Below, piece by piece: positions 42,484 to 50,719 of a stretch of DNA of 64,000 nt. Below the pieces are notes generated by a model that did not search any database, was not told the origin of the DNA, and was given only the letters and a program-made list of their open reading frames with translations. Origin of the DNA: Sphaerulina vaccinii (Eukaryota; Ascomycota; Dothideomycetes; Mycosphaerellales; Mycosphaerellaceae); assembly GCA_022570795.1 (NCBI GenBank), contig JAKUDP010000004.1, positions 1,116,001 through 1,180,000 on the forward strand, given 5' to 3'. How positions within the stretch are numbered: the stretch's first letter is position 1; each line of letters starts with the position of its first letter. The translations under genes and the position numbers were made by a program.

Positions 42484-42800
42484 CTCACCAATCTTTGTTT
42501 AGTGTTAACCAGCTAGCAGTGGGGTTGCGGAGAGGACCATAGTCTTGCTTCTGACACAACACCGAACCGATTGTCATGGGCGAAGCCTTCGGGTGTCTGA
42601 ATATTGGTCAGTATCGCAGACGCGGCCTGATGATCACTCGACTGTCCGAGACAATGCTCGCATAGACGAGAATCTCCGGAACTCGCTCGAACTAGGTGAA
42701 TAGCAGCAAATATCTTCTCCATCACTGAGAGCGACGAAATCGCACCTGAAAAGGAGACTTATCGGCGGGGAAGACCAGCATTCTATACTGACTACCAGAA
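42484..42800. other. Divergent intergenic region
   Basis: About 320 bases between the minus-strand exons above and the plus-strand F-box gene. A 70-codon minus-strand ORF (42725-42513) might be a first exon of the unresolved gene but cannot be joined in phase. Confidence 0.4.
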
Positions 42801-43694
42801 ATGACTTCGCTTGCCATTGCTCAGTTGCTTTCGCAACAGAGTCTGCGTGCGGCTCGATACGCAGTCTTCAACACGAACGAGCTCCTTGAACAGATTCTCG
42901 TCCGCCTGCCACCTCGACAGATTATCGGAGCACAACAAGTCTGCAAGCAATGGAATGGGTGTGTCGCGGGACCACCGAATGTCAAGCAGAAGCTGTTCTT
43001 CACGAAGGAGGTTCCGGAAGAAGTCTGGCAGACTTTCGAAAGGACGTCAAGGTTCGGAGGCCGTCAGCTTGGGTGGAAGGTAGTTCCACGTGGGACACCA
43101 GTGACGAAGCAGCGACAACATCTTGAAGGCAATGTATCTCTTCGTCCTGCGCGACTATCGCCTTTCTTGCGACTTGCATCGTTGACTCGGCTTCGTGGTT
43201 CATCAGCTACACGACTTCAGAACGGCCAAAATCCGGAAGCTGCAGTAATTGGTGGTAGCAGAGCCGTATTGCTTGAGGACTTTCTCAGTTGGTCGTCCAG
43301 CTTTGGCGCCTCTTCGTTCCTCACGGACCCGCCTTGTGTGACTGCACACGTCTCATGCGTTTGGCACGCAAATCACAATACCGAACAGAAGGGACCGAAG
43401 GGATTGATCGAAGGAAAAACCCATCGTGTCCTGGTTAACGAGAGTGGCCTGACGATTGCCGATGCGCTCCGAGGCATCATGAGTGTGCGTGGTTCAAGTG
43501 CCACTTACACTCTTCGCCACGGCGGCCGCGGGAGGAGAAACATTGCGTTCGCCGATCTTGTGTGCGAGCTGGAAGACGAAGGTTATCAGGACTTTGTGGT
43601 TGTGGGTGGGATCAAGCTTGATCTATTCGGCGTGGCTATCGTGGAGGAGAATCATTGGGAGCAGGTTCGAAGCTCCAGCAGTGGCATCGTATAG
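42801..43694 (+). CDS. F-box domain protein, 297 aa
   Basis: Single exon, ATG at 42801. Residues about 20-60 form a canonical F-box (VFNTNELLEQILVRLPPRQI, then QVCKQWNGCV), with the Trp of the RVCKxW-type third helix present. Downstream there is a charged helical region and a compact C-terminal half including IADALRGIMSVRGSSATYTL; no recognised substrate-binding repeats. Probable SCF ubiquitin-ligase adaptor of the fungal-specific class with an F-box plus an uncharacterised C-terminus. Confidence 0.8.
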   Translation: MTSLAIAQLLSQQSLRAARYAVFNTNELLEQILVRLPPRQIIGAQQVCKQWNGCVAGPPNVKQKLFFTKEVPEEVWQTFERTSRFGGRQLGWKVVPRGTPVTKQRQHLEGNVSLRPARLSPFLRLASLTRLRGSSATRLQNGQNPEAAVIGGSRAVLLEDFLSWSSSFGASSFLTDPPCVTAHVSCVWHANHNTEQKGPKGLIEGKTHRVLVNESGLTIADALRGIMSVRGSSATYTLRHGGRGRRNIAFADLVCELEDEGYQDFVVVGGIKLDLFGVAIVEENHWEQVRSSSSGIV

Positions 43695-44709
43695 TGGTTT
43701 CTGATTCTTGGACCGAGCCGTGCAGCTTGCGTTAGACACCAGAAACGCCCAGAAGCGTAAGCAGACTAGAGAAAGGTGTGCAATGTTGATAGCATGCCAG
43801 TAGCGCTCGTACGATTACTGCAGCAGGATTAGCATGTACCATCTCGTCACACACTCCGGTAGAGCTCGTGACGGCAGGCGAGGGTCAAGGAAAGTGGTCG
43901 TTGCCGGCCTCTCCGCGAGCTTGCGCTGTCTATGCTACTGAAAGCAGCGTCGGCATACGAACGAAGTTGACACGCCGGACGGAGAGGTCGTATTGAAATC
44001 CAGGCTTCGCGTCTGATGTCTCCCGCAATCGCAGCCGACTATGCAGCGCAGTGCAGAGACAGTGCATGGCGGAAACCCGTTCAGTTTCTGCGAGCCTTGG
44101 GTGATCAGTAGTTGTATGATCAATCATCGTGAGCTGAGCCATCATGAGCAAGCTGGTGAGTGTAGAAGCGGAGTATATGTGTTAGAGATGTTGGCAAACA
44201 GCTCCGCTCTTAGCGCGTCGCGTGCCTTCCCAGCCATCTTTTCCAGCCTCACGACGCGCATACCAAACGTCTAGACTCCATACCGATCTTGCTCGCCAGC
44301 CTCTTCTTTTGCAAAGATGGCGATCAATATAGACGACATGGACACTCAGCCCCGGTCGATCTCTCCACCACATCGACATCCTGCACATCTTGCACCACCT
44401 CAACAGCAACCGCCTTGAACAGAAAATCATTACCCTAGCAACGAGCAACCACATACCAGCTCGTGGAAAGCAACCAAACGTCGGAAACTTGTGTTCAGGC
44501 CATCATCATCTCCTTCCACGCGCGAACGCCAGGCTATCGCATCTCTGGACAGAGCGCGTTGCTTTTTGGCCTAGTCTTCAGAGAGCATTTCCGACGTTTG
44601 GTCGTGTGCCACGAGACCAGCCAACTCTTCAGATCTTGTACTGGAAGAATACGAAAAATCAAACCACATACTCCACGAGAAACTTTAGAGCTCAGGCTCA
44701 CAGAAAGCT
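43695..44709. other. Intergenic, no gene recognised
   Basis: About 1 kb. Open frames overlapping the start of the next gene (44390-44872 and 44463-45275) are alternative frames of the Ser/Thr-rich coding repeat and not called. Confidence 0.5.
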
Positions 44710-45501
44710 ATGCGCTTATCTACTGCGTCAATCTTCATTGCGACAACATATCTCGCCATCAGCGCAGAGGCTCGACCCCATCCGGCACCAGCAGCAACGT
44801 ACAATGTGGTCGATGTGGGTGGGCCGACAGAGTCTGCAGAAGACCAGCCAGCGACGATATACGAGACGGTGAAGACGACTTTGCCAGTACAACAGACGAT
44901 TGCGGAAGTTTCGCCTGCTGCTGCGACTACAACGATACAAATCGCGACGACCGAGGAGGTTACGGCGACGAGCACGAGTACGAGTATCACATCAAAATAT
45001 ACTGTGGTGATAGCAGGTGGCGAGGCGACGACGACATCCACCTCTACCACTTCTTCCTCCTCTTCTTCGAGCACGAGCACAAGCTGCACATCAACGAGCT
45101 CTCCATCGAGTACTTGGTCGATCGCAGAGTACGCCTCGACAGCGTCAATACCAAGCTCCTCGAGCTCCAGCACACTCTCAACATGGAGCTCCTTAACGAG
45201 CACGACCGAGCCAGTCTATCCCTCGATACCTGTCGAGACAGCGGCAGCCAGCACATCCACGCATACCGCCGATGATGGCTTCTACCACCCAACGGGCGAC
45301 CTTGGGCTATATCGAACCTTCTCTCCTTCTGCGACAGCATCATCCACATCAGTCGCAGCGGCATCTTACCCAGGAGTCGCTCAAGCCACCGGTTGGGCGG
45401 CACCTTGGAATGCTACAGGAAACTACGTGAAGCGAGGCTTTGCTGCCCCATCTGGCAGATTGCCTTCGCCGAATATGGTGAAGCATCTGGATATGCTTTA
45501 A
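44710..45501 (+). CDS. Secreted Ser/Thr-rich protein, probably O-glycosylated
   Basis: 263 residues, single exon, ATG at 44710. Signal peptide MRLSTASIFIATTYLAISAEA; then a region with TIYETVKTTLPVQQTI and TSKYTVVIAGGEATTT motifs, followed by about 90 residues dominated by Ser and Thr, a typical O-mannosylated cell-wall or extracellular stalk. The last 60 residues are less biased (DDGFYHPTGDLGLYRTFSPS) and include a KR site before GFAAPSGRLP. There is no hydrophobic GPI-type tail. No catalytic domain; structural or surface role is inferred from composition only. Confidence 0.75.
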   Translation: MRLSTASIFIATTYLAISAEARPHPAPAATYNVVDVGGPTESAEDQPATIYETVKTTLPVQQTIAEVSPAAATTTIQIATTEEVTATSTSTSITSKYTVVIAGGEATTTSTSTTSSSSSSSTSTSCTSTSSPSSTWSIAEYASTASIPSSSSSSTLSTWSSLTSTTEPVYPSIPVETAAASTSTHTADDGFYHPTGDLGLYRTFSPSATASSTSVAAASYPGVAQATGWAAPWNATGNYVKRGFAAPSGRLPSPNMVKHLDML

Positions 45502-45947
45502 GCTATCGTTCTGAGGTTTAAAACTTTTGAGTGAGCGTACTCTGCGTTTCGGGTTGTGTACAGCATGGCGTGGTAGGGATTTCTTTGACGTGAACTACGA
45601 GCGATGGAGTACATCATAGAATGCACAGACTGAGATGAGCATATGGGACACGAAAGGAAAATGGCAATAGAGATTTGGAAGGAAGCTGGGTCGCTTTCGA
45701 CGAATTGCTCTGCTAGTGCAGCATTGGAGCTAATGTATTACTGTAATGAGTACGAGAGATGGTATATAGACCAAGCAATGCAGGAAGACATACTGCTGAA
45801 CGTTTTCCCTTTCACATGAACACACCCGTTCCTGAGCTGTACTCATATCCTTCGCTGCATAAACTTTATGCTGCTTACCTCATCTGCACAACCTCAGATC
45901 TTGAATTTCGCCTCAATTTGACTTCACTTCCTCTGTCCAACATCAAC
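45502..45947. other. Intergenic, nothing recognised
   Basis: About 445 bases, 3' flank of the Ser/Thr-rich gene and promoter side of Dus4. Confidence 0.5.
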
Positions 45948-47097
45948 ATGGGCAGCATACCAGACGCAGCCCACATCAATGGCAAAGGTAGCACCTCATC
46001 AGACATAGGTAGGCCTCGGTAAGTTCATTGTACATGCATACCTCGCATGCCGACTTCTTGAGCGAATCTTTCTTTCTCTCTTCCTCGGTTTTCCCTTCCC
46101 CTTCTACCATACTCTGACACCCAACTCCAGAATCCTGGACCTCTTCTCCAAAGCAAAACAAGATGGCCGCTCACTCAACGTCTCAGCTCCAATGGTCCGC
46201 TACAGCAAGTTACCCTTCCGAATGCTAGTCCGCGAATACGGAGCAGACGTGATCTTCACACCCATGATGCTGGCCCATGAATCCAATCGTTCACAAATCG
46301 CAAGAGATGCCGAATTCACAACCCATCCACTAGAGTACGAAGAACTTCCAGCCTCGCGACCTGTCATAATCGCGCAATTTGCATCCTCTTCTCCTACAGA
46401 ATTCGCCCGAGCAGCCTCAATGATCGCCCCCTGGGTCGATGGCGTCGACCTAAACTGCGGCTGTCCTCAATCCTGGGCTATCAAAGAAGGTATAGGCTGC
46501 GCTCTACAGGATTCTCCGGATCTCGTAGCAGATATCGTCAGAGCTGCGAAGGATCGCCTCGCACGAGATCATCATCAGAGAGTTAGTATATCAGTGAAGA
46601 TCCGAATCCACAAAGATCTCGATGTCACGAGACGCTGGATTGAAATTGTACAGGATGCTGGAGTTGATTTCATTACGATTCATGGGAGGACGAGAAGTCA
46701 GAGATCCTCTACTGTGCCGGATTACGAGGCGATTCGACAACTCAGGAAGACAGTGAGAGTGCCGCTGATTGCGAATGGCGACGCATACACCATATCAGAC
46801 GTCCATCGAATTGCAGCATTGACAGAAGCCGATGGCGTCATGGCTGCTAGAGGCATTTTGGAGAATCCGGCTATGTTCTCTGGGCACGAGGAGGTGCCGG
46901 AGAAGTGTGTGCAAGATTTCTTGTATTGGGCGGTCAAATGTCCTATACCTTTTCCGCTGGTGCTGCATCATGTTAGTGAGATGACTGCGAAAATGGAAGG
47001 GATGGGGAAGAAGGAGAAGAGGAGGCTGGGGGAGTGTAGGGATTTGATGGATTTGGTTGATTTTGTGGAGGGGAAGTGGGGATTGGGGAGGAGATGA
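45948..47097 (+). CDS. dus4: tRNA-dihydrouridine synthase, Dus4 type, two exons
   Basis: FMN-dependent enzyme reducing uridine to dihydrouridine in the tRNA D-loop (positions 20a/20b for Dus4). Exons 45948-46018 and 46131-47097; the 112-nt intron (GTAAGT..CTCCAG) is the longest in the window and joins IGRPR to ILDLFSKAKQ. The 345-residue product has the family hallmarks: SAPMVRYSKLPFR near the N-terminus, FTPMMLA, the flavin/catalytic region DGVDLNCGCPQSWAIKEGIG with the catalytic Cys, VKIRIH, FITIHGRTRSQRS, VPLIANGD and MAARGILENPAMF. Length and motifs fit Dus4 rather than the longer Dus1-3. Confidence 0.92.
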
Positions 47098-47446
47098 AGA
47101 GGAGGAGATGAAGAGGAGGAGATTCTCAGTTGTTGTGTGCAGATGGCTGCCTCCTTGGGATAGTCCACACAGGCACGCAAGCTTTGGAAAGCTAGAAACG
47201 CGACGACGATCTGCGGTTGTCAGAAAATCGGCACATTACCTCTGGGCCACGAACAACGGGCGATCTGGTAGAGGCAGCAAACTGCATCAGAACGAATTCG
47301 AATTTCATCGCAGCCGCAATGGCATTGTTGGCTAGATTAGACTATCAGCAGCAATCCGGTGAATCTAGCCCCAGGATTGTGACCTGAAGGCCACCCAGGA
47401 TTATCGCTCCTCATCCACCATCTATACCTCGCCATCAGCAGCTAGC
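47098..47446. other. Convergent intergenic region
   Basis: About 350 bases between the converging dus4 and oxidoreductase genes; a short AGGAGATGAAG direct repeat lies right after the dus4 stop. Nothing else seen. Confidence 0.5.
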
Positions 47447-48436
47447 TCAAGACTCCAGAGGAACAAATATATTTGCAAACAGTATCGCAAAGTCTGCGCC
47501 AAACACTCTCGCCGAGGTCTGGAATCCCGCCTCAAATATTCCCGCTGGAATTAGTCGTGCAGCTTCGACCAACGCTAACGACACAAAGGTATACCCGTTC
47601 ACCGTATGCAGTACAGTACGCTTCACACCCTGTCCTACAGTCGTGACGGTCATAGCTGCATGGTACGGATTGCGTTCTCTCTCCTCGGCAGTGGGGCCGA
47701 CTGCTTGCCCGCTATCCGGAGCAGCGCTGTTATGGGAAGCGTTGAAATATGTTCGAATGTTCGGCACACCCGGGAACTTGAACATCGTCATTATTTCGGG
47801 GAGTGTAATTGGAAAGCAGACCACTGGTCCACGGCCGTCAGCAAAGTCGAATTTCAGGGTACTCGTGGCATCCTGAGATGTGATCTTCCCGCCACGTCTT
47901 TGCAGGCACTCCGTTGCGATGGAGTCTCTCGCAGTGTTTGCTGAACCTTGCGACATTGGACCCGAGACGTGCAACGCCAGATCGACGGCCTGAACTTCCT
48001 CCTCCTCCTCCAGAGCAACCCAGCTTGCCAGGCATCCGAGGATATTGGCGCATCCAGGTAACAACATGATGCCAGCCGCCTTGGCATCCATGTCTCGTCG
48101 GTCTGCAATAGCGTAGGTGTCCAGTTCTGCTGACGTATCAAGATAGTGTACTCCATTTCGTATGCATGCCTCAATCAGATGCGAGACGCAGTCTTTCTGA
48201 ATGGGCCCAGCACAGTTCAGCAGAACCTTGAGTCCTCCACACAAGCTTGCGTCAATGAGATCTTTGTCGTCGAGATCAAATACTCGGTAAGGAGCGTTCA
48301 ACAACTCAGCCATTGACTGCAGCGAGTCTTTATTTCTGCCAGCAAGCACAAAGTCGAGCCCGGCATGCTTGGCCTGCCGGCTCACGAGACCGCCTGTGTA
48401 GCCGGTGGCACCACCATATATCATAACTTGAGCCAT
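47447..48436 (-). CDS. Saccharopine dehydrogenase-like / trans-acting enoyl reductase-like oxidoreductase
   Basis: 329 residues from the ATG at 48436. The N-terminus is a Rossmann fold (MAQVMIYGGATGYTGGLVSR with GxTGYTGG; FVLAGRN) followed by LKVLLNCAGPIQKDCVSHLI and YLDTSAELDTYA, the pattern of the saccharopine dehydrogenase/homospermidine-synthase-like superfamily that includes mycobacterial-type trans-acting enoyl reductases. The C-terminal half has VDLALHVSGPMSQGSANTAR and a final hydrophobic helix pair. An in-frame ATG at 48517 would add 27 basic residues; I prefer 48436 because the dinucleotide-binding strand starts there. Substrate unknown; true lysine-pathway activity is unlikely. Confidence 0.8.
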   Translation of the reverse strand: MAQVMIYGGATGYTGGLVSRQAKHAGLDFVLAGRNKDSLQSMAELLNAPYRVFDLDDKDLIDASLCGGLKVLLNCAGPIQKDCVSHLIEACIRNGVHYLDTSAELDTYAIADRRDMDAKAAGIMLLPGCANILGCLASWVALEEEEEVQAVDLALHVSGPMSQGSANTARDSIATECLQRRGGKITSQDATSTLKFDFADGRGPVVCFPITLPEIMTMFKFPGVPNIRTYFNASHNSAAPDSGQAVGPTAEERERNPYHAAMTVTTVGQGVKRTVLHTVNGYTFVSLALVEAARLIPAGIFEAGFQTSARVFGADFAILFANIFVPLES

Positions 48437-48667
48437 GCTGATCAATGGAGGTGTAATTAAGGAGGATTGAAGATGCTTACGACGACGAACGCTCTTTCTG
48501 GTCATCAGAGAAGCCATTCCACATTATTTCTCCAGAGCCGACCCCTGGACTGCGAACGGCGCTAGACTACACTACTACAGAGGATCAAGCTGTGATTTCG
48601 GATATGCGTAAACCTGGCTCGTCCGTGTCGCTTGACGTTTTCTGCTGCCAATGAACCACGACTCGCC

Positions 48668-48779
48668 AACCCAATGCTTTGCAAGCACACGCGTTGGTAA
48701 GCATACTTCGGGAACACGCTTTGCAACATTGCTTCGAAAGCACGCTCGTGCAACAATGCTTTGAAAGCATGCGGACGTC
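48668..48779. repeat. Short imperfect tandem repeat between two minus-strand genes
   Basis: Three copies of CAAC(A/C)(A/C)NTGCTTNGAAAGCA(C/T)GC at 48668, 48723 and 48751. Each copy contains a small palindrome (TGCTTTGAAAGCA). The rest of 48437-48811 holds nothing recognised. Confidence 0.7.
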
Positions 48780-48811
48780 AACAATGCAACAACCCAACCA
48801 CAACTATATGC

Positions 48812-49780
48812 TCAGAAAACACAAAAGCTCCTAACCTCAACACTCTCCCTCGCCGCCTCCTTCTCCGTTCCAGGATCAACGAAACTCGAATGCGCAACTC
48901 CATAACTCCTCTTCACAGCACCCTCAACATCATCATCAATTCTCCCATCGTAGATCCTAAACACAAGCGCCTGCTCAGGTTTCTGACCTCTTACATACAC
49001 GAACTCATGCTTCCTCCCCTCGCCAGGTGGTCTGATAGAGAAATTCTCAATTTCGTCAACATTAGGCACTTGAACTTTCGTAGCTTGCAGATCTTCATCT
49101 TTGATCGTACGCTGATCGCAGAGACATAGCGGGTCTTTGACAATCGTCTTTAGAGGCTTCCAGACGTTGTATATACCAAAGTTGCGATTAACGAGAAGAT
49201 CTTGACGACCCAGTTGGGTCATGTAATACTCAAATTCCCTCCTCGCAGAAGCCGGACTCTCATCGATATGTACGCGTCGTACTGGGCCATTGATGTCTAC
49301 TGCTCCTGTTGATTCTGTTTGGAGTGCGACTTCGAGAGTTCCGGTTCGGATGTGGTGTTCGTAAGAGAAGACTTCTTTGCAACCTGTTTCTTGTTTGAGG
49401 AGGGAGGCGACTTCGGGGAGGTAGATAGATTTGAAGTCTGATGGGTTGTGCCAGCCTGTCATTGAGGAGCTGAGATGAGATATGCAGAACTCATGGGTGG
49501 CGATGTTGTAGATATGTTCTTGACCGGATATGTTACGGATTGAGACTGGGACTTTGAGGACGTTGGGTCCATCGTCACCGCGACGGGCTTGGCGGAGTTC
49601 ATGTTCGGATAGTGTGCTATTGAGGAGATCTGGAGGAGGTGCGTCGGCGTCTTTGTAATAGTTGAGTGTAGTATGGGACCAGTCTGGATCTGAGTAGGCC
49701 GGCTTTGTGGTCGCAGTATGCTTATGTACAGCGTCGGAGAGGGTGATAGCCTTGCTCTTTGTGATTGTCTCCGTAGCCAT
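48812..49780 (-). CDS. CmcJ/AsaB-like hydroxylase/desaturase family protein
   Basis: 322 residues, single exon, ATG at 49780. The order of motifs matches the fungal family named after AsaB (hydroxylase/desaturase) and the bacterial CmcJ protein: LNYYKDADAPPPDLLNSTLS, then HIRTGTLEVALQTESTGAVD, RRVHIDESPASARREFEYYM, a central NVWKPLKTIVKDPLCLCDQR and a C-terminal GVAHSSFVDPG. Family members are often found in secondary-metabolite contexts, but most are uncharacterised. Here the neighbour on the same strand is a saccharopine-dehydrogenase-like oxidoreductase; no core synthase is in the window. Confidence 0.85.
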   Translation of the reverse strand: MATETITKSKAITLSDAVHKHTATTKPAYSDPDWSHTTLNYYKDADAPPPDLLNSTLSEHELRQARRGDDGPNVLKVPVSIRNISGQEHIYNIATHEFCISHLSSSMTGWHNPSDFKSIYLPEVASLLKQETGCKEVFSYEHHIRTGTLEVALQTESTGAVDINGPVRRVHIDESPASARREFEYYMTQLGRQDLLVNRNFGIYNVWKPLKTIVKDPLCLCDQRTIKDEDLQATKVQVPNVDEIENFSIRPPGEGRKHEFVYVRGQKPEQALVFRIYDGRIDDDVEGAVKRSYGVAHSSFVDPGTEKEAARESVEVRSFCVF

Positions 49781-50719
49781 TGTTAGTTTCGTCCTAGAAA
49801 GATAATGTTAGCAGTGGAGTGGGACGACCTTTAGAGCTATAGCTAGCTCGCCACCAAAAGCTAAGGTCATGTTGGCCTATCAGATATCCTCTTGGCCGAG
49901 CTTGCAAGTGTACGACAAACTGCATGATGAGAGCAGCTCTATAGAAGCAGGTGCCAGACCATCTTTCTGCACGTTGCTATGTAACACCACGATCATCGAC
50001 GTCCGCATTGAAGGCTCATATGCCCTTCAGCAGTTCCTTACATCAGGAGGCCCGGAGACCATATAATGTAAATCGACAAGCCGGGACCATAGGACCCATA
50101 GAAGTGAGCCCAGAAGCGAACCTCACCATTCACCCTGTACCCTCCACCATTCACCTACATTCTGCCAAACATCCTGCAATAGTGCCTGACGTCCAGGGCC
50201 CGTGCGCGTCTCCCTCGAACTATATCTTGGCTGGCCTTGGCTGGCCTTCTCTTCTGCGCGTCAAACTTGCAATCCGAAAACAAATGGTACTTTAGCACCA
50301 CCTCACGATACGCCCGCGCCCGAGGATGGTCGCAGCCGCTCCCCCCTGCGCCAAATATCTCGCATCCGAGAAACTGACTATGCCATTCGGGATACAGATG
50401 TTGTGCGGGAACGGGTGGACTCGAGAGAATGGAGCGGATCTCAAGCACTCTCTCGTCGAAGTCGAGATCTAATGATTGCTGGACGTATGTGAATAGCAAG
50501 TCGATAGTGAGCCTGTGTAGTGCCCGAAAGGAGGCTGAAGAGAAGAGCATAACTTCACATTTGGAAAGTAATCCCAAGGTCAAGACAGAACGCTTCCCAA
50601 CTGCGCCTTACATCGCTCCAAAGCACAATCCTCCTTGAAAGACACGCTAACGCCACGCTATGCCACAGCCATATGAGCCAATCCTGTCACTATACAAGTC
50701 CCTTCCTTGCTCTTCATCG
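49781..50719. other. Intergenic, no gene recognised
   Basis: About 940 bases between the 3' end of the M28 peptidase gene and the AsaB-like start. A 20-base GGCTGGCCTTGGCTGGCCTT direct repeat is at 50231-50250. Small ORFs only. Confidence 0.5.

Noticed and set aside
44463..45275. Plus-strand open frame of 270 codons overlapping the Ser/Thr-rich gene
   Set aside because: It is a frame shift of the repeat-rich coding sequence; the other frame has an ATG and a signal peptide.
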